From contig NZ_NNRJ01000012.1 in the NCBI RefSeq assembly GCF_002252445.1, positions 1-64,000 of the forward strand: a stretch of 64,000 nucleotides of DNA, read 5' to 3'. Origin of the DNA: Brucella thiophenivorans (lineage in GTDB: Bacteria; Pseudomonadota; Alphaproteobacteria; Rhizobiales; Rhizobiaceae). Of this stretch, positions 34,541 through 42,375 are shown in pieces; position 1 is the first letter of the stretch; every line of letters begins with the position of its first letter. Below the pieces are notes generated by a model. That model saw only the letters and a program-made list of their open reading frames with translations. It made no database searches and was not told the origin of the DNA. The position numbers and the translations under genes were made by a program.

Positions 34541-34866
34541 TGAGTGATGAAGCCTCGTCAGTAGGAAGGCCAGCAATATTCCGTCAGGAACTGGCTGATC
34601 AGATATGCGAGCGTATTGCAGACGGGGATAGCTTGCGGACCATTTGCGCATATGAAAGCTTCCCGTCTCGCACTACGGTTTTCAAGTGGTTATCACACAG
34701 CGCTGAATTTGTGGACCAATACGCACGCGCACGCGAGGCTTCACCGATTAATCTGACATCACTACGCGAGAGAAACCTGGAGAAGGTATATCCAATTATG
34801 GAGACAACCCTACGCGCAGTTAAGGCGCATTCACTAAAAACTGAGACTTTCGCGATTGGGCATTAA
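34540..34866 (+). CDS. Phage terminase small subunit-like protein (partial)
   Basis: A 108-residue product with an HTH typical of small terminases in alphaproteobacterial phages: GRPAIFRQELADQICERIADGDSLRTICAYESFPSRTTVFKWL, then FVDQYARAREA. In phages the domain recognises the cohesive-end or pac site. The C-terminus differs from usual members and may be truncated or replaced. No large terminase follows, so it is a remnant next to the island's right end. Confidence 0.7.
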   Translation: MSDEASSVGRPAIFRQELADQICERIADGDSLRTICAYESFPSRTTVFKWLSHSAEFVDQYARAREASPINLTSLRERNLEKVYPIMETTLRAVKAHSLKTETFAIGH

Positions 34867-34935
34867 TGACAGATTGTCGCAGAAAGCTTTTCCAGACCGC
34901 CGTATCAGACGACAATGAGTGCTTTCCTAGAAACC

Positions 34936-34963
34936 GCTTATTTGACGGTTATTAGACAACTTT
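34936..34963. repeat. Inner repeat at the island's right end
   Basis: 28 bases (begins GCTTATTTGACGGTTATT) matching 28742-28769 with two mismatches, in direct orientation, 32 bases inside the right att repeat. Such paired repeats suit integrase arm sites. Confidence 0.6.
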
Positions 34964-34994
34964 CTGCGTAACCGATCTAAGTGATTGATTTTAT

Positions 34995-35042
34995 TGGTAC
35001 GCCCAAGGGGAATCGAACCCCTGTTTGCGCCGTGAGAGGGCG
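34995..35042. repeat. Right att repeat (within tRNA-Glu)
   Basis: The 48 bases shared exactly with 28573-28620. They cover the tRNA from its CCA end to the anticodon stem. Confidence 0.95.
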
Positions 35043-35069
35043 CCGTCCTAACCGCTAGACGATGGGCGC
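34995..35069 (-). tRNA. tRNA-Glu(CTC)
   Basis: A complete cloverleaf read on the minus strand: acceptor GCGCCCA pairing with TGGGCGT, an anticodon stem GCGCC/GGCGC with loop CTCTCAC (anticodon CTC), a T-arm GGGGTTCGATTCCCC, and an encoded CCA. The element integrated downstream and left the tRNA intact. Confidence 0.96.
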
Positions 35070-35134
35070 AGAATGCTAATGCTGTTATAGGATTGGCAAT
35101 CCCAAAACACAATGGCAGCGATAACAACTGAAAA

Positions 35135-35153
35135 GGGCGGGAAAAAACCGCCC
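35135..35153 (-). terminator. Terminator after the TM-anchored gene
   Basis: Stem CCGCCC/GGGCGG with a seven-base loop, followed on the minus strand by TTTTC. It ends the minus-strand gene at 35164. Confidence 0.75.
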
Positions 35154-35163
35154 TCATCACAAA

Positions 35164-35646
35164 CTATTCGACGTTGCCGAGCTTTATACGACCGAGAATA
35201 CGCGATTCACGATAGTCATAAATTATGAGTTCCGTACCGCCATCAGGCAGCAGGGTTTCCAGCGAGAGCTGATCGCCCGACAGACTTTGTGATAACAGAC
35301 GTGTGCCAGGCGCAAGATCAATCTGTGATTCAATAAGCTTTGGCGGCTCCGGTTTAACCGGCAGTGGTGCAACCAGTCCCGGAATCTCTGAACGTGCAGC
35401 TTCAGTCTCTGTTGTATCGGGCGCACGATTGATCTTGTAGACAACTGCGACAAGCACAGCCATAAGACCAATCAACATAACACCAATGGAAACCGCAAGC
35501 AGACGGATCATCTTGCGACGGACTTTCTCCATCGCTGGATCAAGCGGGGGTTCCGGCTGTTGTTGGTCCGGGTAATAGCCCTGCTGATAGTCCTGATAGC
35601 CAGAATCCTGTTGATTCTGATATCTCGGATAGTGTGGATCCTGCAT
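35164..35646 (-). CDS. Conserved single-TM protein of unknown function
   Basis: A 160-residue protein with a polar Tyr/Gln/Pro-rich N-terminus (residues 3-40), one membrane helix (LLAVSIGVMLIGLMAVLVAVVY, about 50-71) and a periplasmic beta-rich domain with GTRLLSQSLSGDQLSLETLL. I do not recognise a named family; it seems a rhizobial core gene. ATG 35646 has GGAGTC upstream; the longer frame from 35703 crosses into the rluD start region. It is divergent from rluD. Confidence 0.65.
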   Translation of the reverse strand: MQDPHYPRYQNQQDSGYQDYQQGYYPDQQQPEPPLDPAMEKVRRKMIRLLAVSIGVMLIGLMAVLVAVVYKINRAPDTTETEAARSEIPGLVAPLPVKPEPPKLIESQIDLAPGTRLLSQSLSGDQLSLETLLPDGGTELIIYDYRESRILGRIKLGNVE

Positions 35647-35703
35647 TAAATGACTCCGGTTCATGCACCCGCGTGGGCGCGTGATAACGAAGGGAAGAGA
35701 CAA

Positions 35704-36708
35704 TTGAAAGAACTAATTACCGACACGGATGCTGCAGGCAAAAGATTAGACCAGTGGCTGGCCGCAGCATTGGGGCCGGAACTCTCCCGCAGTCGCGTCC
35801 AGTCCCTGATTGCTGATGGCCATGTAACCATCGATGATGTTCCTGCCAGCGGTGCTAAGCAAAAGCTGCGCGGGGGCATGAAGATTGCCATCGTGCTGCC
35901 AGAGCCTGAACCAGCGGAGCCGCAAGGCGAGAACATTCCACTCGACATTCTCTATGAAGACGATGATCTCATCGTCATCAACAAACCCGCAGGTCTTGTT
36001 GTCCATCCGGGCAACGGCAACTGGACGGGAACACTGGTCAATGCCCTCATACATCATTGTGGCGATAGCTTGTCAGGGATAGGCGGCGTTCGGCGTCCGG
36101 GTATCGTCCATCGTCTTGACAAAGACACCAGCGGCGTGATGGTGGTTGCGAAGAATGACCTTTCTCACCGCCATCTAAGCGACCAATTTGCTGACCATGG
36201 CCGCACCGGCGATCTGGAACGCGCCTATCTCGCAGTTGTGTGGGGTATGACTGAGCGTCCACAAGGCGTGATTGACGCACATCTTGGCCGCTCGCATCGC
36301 GACCGCACCAAGCAGGCTGTCGTAAAAGCAGAGCGTGAAGATGCACGTCACGCCGTCACCCATTATACGACGATTGAAAAATTCGCGCCGCAGGAAGATG
36401 CCACATCGCTTGCGTCACTGGTTGAATGCCGCCTTGAGACGGGCCGCACCCATCAGATTCGTGTTCATATGGCCCATATCGGCCACCCACTGGTGGGCGA
36501 CATGGATTATGGTGGCTCGTACAAGACCAAAGCCAACAAGCTGCCAGAACCGCTGAAAGACGCCGTAAACGGCTTTCACCGTCAGGCATTGCATGCATGG
36601 TTGCTCGCCTTCACGCACCCCACAACCGAAGAACTCATGCGCTTTGAAGCCGAAATGCCCAAAGATATGGAGCATCTTCTGGAAAATTTCCGTCAGCACT
36701 CTAAATGA
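35704..36708 (+). CDS. rluD: RluD-type 23S rRNA pseudouridine synthase
   Basis: Converts uridines in helix 69 of 23S rRNA to pseudouridine. About 334 residues with an N-terminal S4 RNA-binding domain (DAAGKRLDQWLAAAL onward) and a catalytic domain with the RluA/RluD signature Asp in PGIVHRLDKDTSGVMVVAKN, then GRTHQIRVHMAHIGHPLVGD. The start is uncertain: TTG 35704 has AAGGGA 7 bases upstream, while an earlier in-frame ATG lies at 35650. RluA/RluC paralogues have a similar look, but the S4 domain and core fit RluD. Confidence 0.87.
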   Translation: MKELITDTDAAGKRLDQWLAAALGPELSRSRVQSLIADGHVTIDDVPASGAKQKLRGGMKIAIVLPEPEPAEPQGENIPLDILYEDDDLIVINKPAGLVVHPGNGNWTGTLVNALIHHCGDSLSGIGGVRRPGIVHRLDKDTSGVMVVAKNDLSHRHLSDQFADHGRTGDLERAYLAVVWGMTERPQGVIDAHLGRSHRDRTKQAVVKAEREDARHAVTHYTTIEKFAPQEDATSLASLVECRLETGRTHQIRVHMAHIGHPLVGDMDYGGSYKTKANKLPEPLKDAVNGFHRQALHAWLLAFTHPTTEELMRFEAEMPKDMEHLLENFRQHSK

Positions 36709-36919
36709 AACTGTAAATAATACAGGCTCTGAAACAGCCAGCAGATATGCAAATCTCCGCTGGCGTTCACATTCTAGTGACACATTGTTTCATGAGTTTA
36801 AAGATCGTGTTTTCGCCAAAATCATGCCTATATATGTAAGTTCGCGCAGGAAGTGCAGGAGGCAGCCAGCGCGACAGGTTCGCCAGAAGGGAGCCTGAAT
36901 CTATAAAGGAGGGTGCTCT

Positions 36920-37831
36920 ATGGCCCACGTTAATTTACCCAGCATTACTTCCGGTGACGGCGGCCTTACCCGTTATCTGGAAGAAATTCGCCGCTTTCCA
37001 ATGCTTCAGCCGCAGGAAGAGTACATGCTGGCGAAGCGTTATCATGAACATACGGACCCAAAAGCCGCACATAAGCTTGTGACCAGCCATTTGCGTCTCG
37101 TGGCAAAAATTGCCATGGGTTATCGCGGTTATGGCCTGCCGATCGGGGAAGTCATTTCCGAAGGCAATGTCGGCCTGATGCAGGCAGTTAAACGCTTTGA
37201 ACCGGAACGCGGTTTCCGTCTTGCCACCTATGCAATGTGGTGGATCAAGGCTTCGATCCAGGAATATATCCTGCGTTCGTGGAGCCTTGTGAAAATGGGA
37301 ACGACCGCCAATCAAAAGCGCCTGTTTTTCAATCTCCGCAAGATGAAGAGCAAGATTCAGGCGCTTGATGACGGCGATCTCAATCCCGATCAGGTCAAGC
37401 AGATCGCGACCAAGCTGCAGGTCAGTGAAGCCGAAGTAGTTTCCATGAACCGCCGACTTTCTGGCGACGCCTCACTGAACGCGCCTTTGCGCGCAGCCGA
37501 AGGTGAATCGGGCGAATGGCAGGACTGGCTTGTCGATGACAGCAGCAGCCAGGAGCAGATTCTGATCGAACAGGATGAGCTGGAAAGCCGTCGCTCTTTG
37601 CTTGAACAGGCGATGGATACGCTCAACGAACGCGAACGTCGCATTTTTCAGGCTAGGCGCTTGTCGGAAGACCCGATGACGCTGGAAGACCTTTCCGGTG
37701 AGTTCGGTATCAGCCGCGAACGCGTGCGCCAGATTGAAGTGCGCGCTTTTGAAAAGGTGCAGGCCGCAGTGAAGGCTGCTGCCTACAAACAGCAGAAAGC
37801 GTTGAACCATGTCGAGGATGCGCACGCTTAA
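36920..37831 (+). CDS. rpoH: RNA polymerase sigma-32 factor RpoH
   Basis: Heat-shock sigma factor. The 303-residue protein has region 2 (ISEGNVGLMQAVKRFEPERGFRLATYAMWWIKASIQEYILRSW), the RpoH box QKRLFFNLR (residues 132-140), and region 4 HTH (LEDLSGEFGISRERVRQIEVRAFEK). AAAGGAGGG precedes the ATG. Alphaproteobacteria often carry two rpoH genes; this looks like the conserved RpoH1 type. An earlier 200-base leader has no clear element I can name. Confidence 0.93.
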   Translation: MAHVNLPSITSGDGGLTRYLEEIRRFPMLQPQEEYMLAKRYHEHTDPKAAHKLVTSHLRLVAKIAMGYRGYGLPIGEVISEGNVGLMQAVKRFEPERGFRLATYAMWWIKASIQEYILRSWSLVKMGTTANQKRLFFNLRKMKSKIQALDDGDLNPDQVKQIATKLQVSEAEVVSMNRRLSGDASLNAPLRAAEGESGEWQDWLVDDSSSQEQILIEQDELESRRSLLEQAMDTLNERERRIFQARRLSEDPMTLEDLSGEFGISRERVRQIEVRAFEKVQAAVKAAAYKQQKALNHVEDAHA

Positions 37832-37851
37832 ATCTTACATGTTTGGATTTT

Positions 37852-37892
37852 ACTGCCGCAGATGGATCACACCATTTTGCGGCAGTTTGGTT
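37852..37892 (+). terminator. Terminator after rpoH
   Basis: A 9-bp stem (ACTGCCGCA and TGCGGCAGT) with a long loop, followed by TTGGTTTCTG. Confidence 0.7.
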
Positions 37893-37985
37893 TCTGTCAT
37901 CCAATCGATAAAAATCCGTCAAATAACTGTAATGGAATGGCTTTAGGCAACTGGACGTATTTCACCAAAACCTGAAGGTCTCCCA

Positions 37986-38588
37986 ATGAAAAAGCTCCTG
38001 CTTGCCGCAGCCCTCGCCCTCACCGCTGCGACTGCCGTTTCTGCGTCTGAATATGTCTCATACCTTGACTATCCTCAGAAGGAGCAAGACGGCAAAGAAT
38101 TCTACACCGCGATTGAAATTCCTCAGGGCAGCTTCACCAAATACGAAATCGACGACAAGACCGGCCACATCATCGTTGACCGCTACCAGTCGATGCCCGT
38201 GATCTATCCTGCGAATTACGGCTCGATCACCAGCACGCTTGCTGGCGACGGCGATCCGCTTGACGCGCTCGTCTATACCCGTGAGCCGATCGTTCCAGGT
38301 GCAATCATCAAGGTTCGTCCGATCGGCGTGCTGAAGATGATCGATGGCGGCGAACAAGACGACAAGATTGTTGCTGTGCCAACCTCGAAAATCGACCCAA
38401 CTTATGACGATATCAAGGAACTGTCCGATCTGCCAAAGATCGAACTCCAGCGCCTTAAAGCCTTCTTCCGCGTTTACAAGCAGCTTCCAGAAGGCCGTAA
38501 GGTCGTAGAGCTAAACGGTTTCGACAGTGTTGAAACAGCGCAGAACGAAGTCGCGAAGGCGATTAAGGCTTTCTCTGAAAAGAAGTAA
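37986..38588 (+). CDS. Exported family I inorganic pyrophosphatase
   Basis: Hydrolyses pyrophosphate. The 200-residue protein has a clear Sec signal (MKKLLLAAALALTAATAVSA, residues 1-20), unlike the cytoplasmic Ppa, and then the full family I core: KYEIDDKTG, YPANYGSI, the DGDPLDALV metal site and DGGEQDDK (second acidic cluster). So the enzyme probably acts in the periplasm. The ribosome site GAAGG is ahead of the ATG. The usual ppa would be a separate gene. Confidence 0.87.
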   Translation: MKKLLLAAALALTAATAVSASEYVSYLDYPQKEQDGKEFYTAIEIPQGSFTKYEIDDKTGHIIVDRYQSMPVIYPANYGSITSTLAGDGDPLDALVYTREPIVPGAIIKVRPIGVLKMIDGGEQDDKIVAVPTSKIDPTYDDIKELSDLPKIELQRLKAFFRVYKQLPEGRKVVELNGFDSVETAQNEVAKAIKAFSEKK

Positions 38589-38611
38589 TCAAGGCATGTG
38601 CCTCTAAACGA

Positions 38612-38639
38612 AAAAGGCCGCTTGAAGCGGCCTTTTTTG
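38612..38639 (+). terminator. Terminator after the pyrophosphatase gene
   Basis: A 12-bp stem (AAAAAGGCCGCT and AGCGGCCTTTTT) with a TGA loop and T run. Confidence 0.9.
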
Positions 38640-38658
38640 ATTCTTGTTTTTAAAAGTT

Positions 38659-40050
38659 TTAGCTTGCGCCCAGAACGTCATTAAAGACCTTTTCGCCAGC
38701 CACGCCTTTTTCAAGGCTGATCAGAGCGCGACGGCCATTACGATAAGAAACCGGAATATCGATCCATTGCAGACGGCGCATCAGCGAAAGATTGGTATCC
38801 TGCGCGGTCTTCGCATCGTTGAGCCAGATGATGAAAAAATTATCCGCAATCTTGGAAGGCACCGCAATCAGCGGATTGCCTGCAGCCTGTTCGGTGTCCT
38901 TGAACGTGATGCGCTGAACATTATCAACCACACCACCTGAAAAATTCTCAGGCACCGTAAACACCATCTCGATCAGATGACTGGCTGGAATTGACTGATC
39001 CGTATTCTTGCGGATCGTCATTTTCAGATCAAGATTGCTCTCGGGCATCGAGACGGTTGCTCGAATGGCAGGTGCTGCCGGTTCACCTTCGCTTGGGCTT
39101 TCTTCAATCTCGGACCAAACCACATTGCCGCGCTCAACCGAGCCGGTTTCCGTGCCGCCACGCTCTTCGTAAAGAAGCGCCTGCTGACCAACGGCCACAG
39201 CCTGCTGCGTCGGATTTTGCGTGTTGGTCTGCTCAGTGGTTGGGGTGGAAGCCGCGAGCGACTTGCCTTCGCCAATGCCAGCATCACCGCCCGATGGGCC
39301 ATCATCGACTTCACTGCCATCCGGCATGAGACGCTGCGTCATCTTTTGTTCTTCAGAGGATGGCTGTTGCGCGCTCTGCGGTTGCTCAGTTGCCGCCGGA
39401 GGCGTCTCCGGCTGGGTGGTCGTATCACCAGTTGCAGGCGCATCGCTGCGGCCAAGGCTGGACGCCATTTCCTGCAACTTATCTTTATTACTCCAGACGA
39501 CATAGCCGCCTGCGCCAACAGCCAGAAGCGCAATCAGCCCAATGATCGGTGCCGTGTAGGAACGCTTTGCCTTTGGGCGATCAACATCGGTATATTCTGT
39601 GCGGCGAGAATAGGTCTGCTCATCCGAACCATCCCGGTCACGTTCCACGGCCCAGTCGTCATGACGGCGGGAATAGACGGGCGCGTCCTCACGTTCATCA
39701 TCAGCATGATTGTCGGAGGCGCGGCGGTCCGTTGAAACCGGAGCCTCATCATCATAGGAAGGTGACGCGGATGAACGCGTTGATTCGTGCAGAAAATCTT
39801 CCAGCGCATCGGTCTGCGGCTCTTCAACCACAGGCGCGTGAGCTGGCGGAGCGTAAAATGCCTCTACTTCTTCAATAGCATCTTCAAGAATTTTGCGCTG
39901 GCGAACAGCAACAGCCTGCGAGGCATTTGCCGTCACAAGCTTCTGTTCAATCGTTCCGCGTGCCTTTGCATAGACACGCTGGCGCAGCTCAGGCGATTTG
40001 TCTGCCTGCGCGTCGATTGTCTTTTTCAGAACCGCTACAAAATCCGCCAT
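38659..40050 (-). CDS. Large single-TM protein of unknown function
   Basis: A 463-residue protein with an N-terminal helical region (residues 1-60, rich in Lys/Arg/Glu), a long acidic and Ser/Arg-rich linker to about 165, one membrane helix (APIIGLIALLAVGAGGYVVW), a Gln/Thr/Pro-rich linker, and a C-terminal soluble domain from about 320. It is recognisable as a conserved rhizobial protein but not a named family. Possibly membrane-anchored envelope or cell-cycle related; no function claimed. It is convergent with the pyrophosphatase gene. Confidence 0.65.
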   Translation of the reverse strand: MADFVAVLKKTIDAQADKSPELRQRVYAKARGTIEQKLVTANASQAVAVRQRKILEDAIEEVEAFYAPPAHAPVVEEPQTDALEDFLHESTRSSASPSYDDEAPVSTDRRASDNHADDEREDAPVYSRRHDDWAVERDRDGSDEQTYSRRTEYTDVDRPKAKRSYTAPIIGLIALLAVGAGGYVVWSNKDKLQEMASSLGRSDAPATGDTTTQPETPPAATEQPQSAQQPSSEEQKMTQRLMPDGSEVDDGPSGGDAGIGEGKSLAASTPTTEQTNTQNPTQQAVAVGQQALLYEERGGTETGSVERGNVVWSEIEESPSEGEPAAPAIRATVSMPESNLDLKMTIRKNTDQSIPASHLIEMVFTVPENFSGGVVDNVQRITFKDTEQAAGNPLIAVPSKIADNFFIIWLNDAKTAQDTNLSLMRRLQWIDIPVSYRNGRRALISLEKGVAGEKVFNDVLGAS

Positions 40051-40177
40051 GCCGCCTTACCCAGTTTCCGCAAGTTCGAAATGCAGTAAATGTCTCAATA
40101 ATCACAATAATCAATAGAAAGCAAAGGTCTGCAGCACGATTAAGTGAACCCTTTCAAAATGATCGCAAAAAAACCTT

Positions 40178-40214
40178 AAAAAAATACCCGGTCCGCCACG
40201 ATGACAAACCGGGT
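40178..40214 (-). terminator. Terminator after purA
   Basis: A 7-bp stem (ACCCGGT and ACCGGGT) with a 15-base loop, followed on the minus strand by a T run. Confidence 0.7.
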
Positions 40215-40248
40215 GATTTATTCTTAGCACAAACAACGTTTAGCTTAA

Positions 40249-41538
40249 TTAATCCTGAAATGGATCCGTAACGAGAATTGTGTCTTCGCGTTCCGGGCTT
40301 GTCGACAGCATCGACACAGGCGCACCGATCAGTTCTTCAATATGACGAACATATTTGACTGCCTGTGCTGGAAGATCGTTCCATGAACGCGCACCAGCAG
40401 TCGTTTCCGACCAGCCTGGCAGGGTTTCATAGATCGGCTTCACACGGGCCTGCGCACCCATTGAGGACGGCAGATAATCAATGCGCTTACCATCAAGCTC
40501 GTAAGCAACGCAGATCTTGATTTCGTCAAGACCGTCGAGAACGTCGAGCTTGGTCAGCGCAATGCCTGTGATACCGGATGTGCGGACCGTCTGACGAACA
40601 ATGACCGCATCAAACCAGCCACAACGACGCTTACGTCCCGTCACCACGCCAAATTCATGGCCTTTGGTGCCGAGGAATTCACCGATTTCATCGTTGAGTT
40701 CGGTCGGGAACGGACCTTCACCAACGCGGGTTGTATAAGCCTTGGTAATGCCAAGCACGTAGCCAATGGCTGTCGGGCCGAGACCCGAACCCGCTGCGGC
40801 CTGACCGGCAACCGTGTTCGACGAAGTGACGAACGGGTAAGTACCGTGGTCGTTATCAAGCAGCGCACCCTGCGCACCTTCGAACAGAATACGCGCACCA
40901 GCCTTGCGGCGCTCATCGAGAACGCGCCAGACCTGATCGATATAAGGAAGAATCTTATCGGCAACCGAAGTCAGTTCTTCAAGAATCGTCGCAACCGAGA
41001 TTTCTTCAAGACCCATGCCGCGACGCAGCAGATTGTGATGGGTGAGCAGACGCTCAACCTTTGGCTCAAGTGTGTCCGGCTCGGTCAGGTCGATAACGCG
41101 GATTGCACGACGGCCAACCTTGTCTTCATAAGCAGGGCCAATACCGCGCTTGGTGGTGCCAATCTTGAGACCTTCGGTAGCGCCTTCGCGCATCGCGTCG
41201 AGTTCGCGGTGAACCGAGAGAATCAGCGGAGCGTTTTCTGCTATGCGCAGCACGTCAGGCGTAATTTCGATGCCCTGTGCGCGCAGTTTTTCGACTTCCA
41301 GTACGAAATGATGCGGATCAACCACCACACCATTGCCGATCACGCTCAGCTTGCCACGCACAAGTCCAGATGGCAGCAGCGAAAGCTTGTAGCTGACGCC
41401 ATCGATGACAAGCGTATGACCCGCATTATGACCGCCCTGATAGCGCACGATTACATCGGCGCGCTCGGACAACCAGTCCACGATCTTTCCCTTGCCCTCG
41501 TCGCCCCATTGCGACCCGACGACAACTACATTAGCCAT
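40249..41538 (-). CDS. purA: Adenylosuccinate synthetase
   Basis: GTP-dependent conversion of IMP and aspartate to adenylosuccinate in purine synthesis. The 429-residue protein has the PurA N-terminus [15 protein letters not shown] with the P-loop, [22 protein letters not shown] and [13 protein letters not shown] 41538 has GAGGAG upstream; the frame to 41562 is not needed. It is followed by its own terminator. Confidence 0.96.
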   Translation of the reverse strand: MANVVVVGSQWGDEGKGKIVDWLSERADVIVRYQGGHNAGHTLVIDGVSYKLSLLPSGLVRGKLSVIGNGVVVDPHHFVLEVEKLRAQGIEITPDVLRIAENAPLILSVHRELDAMREGATEGLKIGTTKRGIGPAYEDKVGRRAIRVIDLTEPDTLEPKVERLLTHHNLLRRGMGLEEISVATILEELTSVADKILPYIDQVWRVLDERRKAGARILFEGAQGALLDNDHGTYPFVTSSNTVAGQAAAGSGLGPTAIGYVLGITKAYTTRVGEGPFPTELNDEIGEFLGTKGHEFGVVTGRKRRCGWFDAVIVRQTVRTSGITGIALTKLDVLDGLDEIKICVAYELDGKRIDYLPSSMGAQARVKPIYETLPGWSETTAGARSWNDLPAQAVKYVRHIEELIGAPVSMLSTSPEREDTILVTDPFQD

Positions 41539-41732
41539 TGAGAAAACTCCTCGGTCCGGCATTTCAGCCGTAATGTATAACCCAAGGATCGCAAGCAGCC
41601 CCGACTGTTTGACGCGAGGTGCTGATCCCTCGTCTCTATACAGACTGAATTCCGCTTGCGCGACTCCTTACATGCAAAAAATGCGAATATTTTCACGATA
41701 ACGTGGAAAAACAGCGTCCGATCATTTGAGAT
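41539..41732. other. purA leader region
   Basis: A 5' region of purA without a recognisable riboswitch or gene. It runs into the Bru-RS-like repeat at 41733. Confidence 0.4.
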
Positions 41733-41852
41733 TCCAGCTATGGCGCGACGAAAATGCTGTTCTTTGAGAACCGAAAGCGGGGGTGTACTTTTGGGTAAAT
41801 CAGCATCGGAAGCACAGAATGACGGTATTTGCAGTCTGCCATAGCCGGAATA
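41733..41852. repeat. Interspersed palindromic element, Bru-RS-like (copy 2)
   Basis: Shares GTGTACTTTTGGGTA and AGCATCGGAA with the copy at 3866-3960. Its outer parts (GCTATGGCG on the left, TGCCATAGCC on the right) are inverted, giving the palindromic layout. Confidence 0.6.
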
Positions 41853-41860
41853 TCGATGAT

Positions 41861-42370
41861 CTAGCCGACGCGCGCCATATAAATCGCCTCGTCAGAATAG
41901 CCTTTCAGCTTTTCTTCAAGAGCAGGCACGTCGCGAGCGATGAAGCCCTTCTTTTCCCAAAACCCCTGTGAGCCATTAACAGCAACAAGTGCCATGGTCG
42001 CAAAACCATCACGCTCAGCTTGAGCGGCCATCAGTTCGACAACGCGCGACGCTTGTCCGCCTGAACGAACCGTCGGCAGCAGCGCAATGTCATGAATATA
42101 ATAGGTGCTGGTTTCTTTTGGCAGGTGACCCAAAACAGAGTTAAGCGCCGGAACAGAATCAAGCTGCCACGGATGGCTGATGCCATAGCCAAGAATTTCG
42201 CCGCCCTTAGCCAACACAAAGCAGCCCGCCGGATAAATTTTGAAGCGGTCCCGGAAGACCACCTCATCCTCGAAGAAGTCGGGATGAACAATATTGGCCA
42301 CTGCTGTTACACCTGCAATGTCCTGCGCTTGCAGGCGTCGCCATTCTGCCTGTTCAATCCCGTCTGTCAT
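41861..42370 (-). CDS. GNAT-family N-acetyltransferase
   Basis: A 169-residue acetyltransferase with a YYIHDIALLPTVRSGGQASRVVELM acetyl-CoA site near residue 97 and a late SQGFWEKKGF segment. ATG 42370 lies 6 bases after the serA stop, so it may be expressed with the serine genes. Substrate unknown. Confidence 0.82.
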   Translation of the reverse strand: MTDGIEQAEWRRLQAQDIAGVTAVANIVHPDFFEDEVVFRDRFKIYPAGCFVLAKGGEILGYGISHPWQLDSVPALNSVLGHLPKETSTYYIHDIALLPTVRSGGQASRVVELMAAQAERDGFATMALVAVNGSQGFWEKKGFIARDVPALEEKLKGYSDEAIYMARVG

Positions 42371-42375
42371 ATCGC

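Larger units (their letters stand above)
28573..35042. mobile_element. tRNA-Glu-integrated genomic island, phage-derived, no integrase seen
   Basis: Bounded by a perfect 48-bp direct repeat of the tRNA-Glu 3' half (28573-28620 and 34995-35042). Just inside both ends lie a 28-bp repeat and, at the left, two 13-bp repeats. The content is a terminase small-subunit-like gene, DUF982, a crcB pair, exported proteins and many small genes, some AT-richer than the flanks. I find no tyrosine or serine recombinase, so the element is either decayed or a satellite that used an integrase in trans. Confidence 0.85.

Noticed and set aside
28573-35042. An integrase or transposase in the island
   Set aside because: No frame shows the Arg-His-Arg-Tyr residues of tyrosine recombinases, a serine recombinase core or a DDE pattern.
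40657-41541. 294-codon plus-strand frame inside purA
   Set aside because: Antisense shadow of purA with no recognisable domain.
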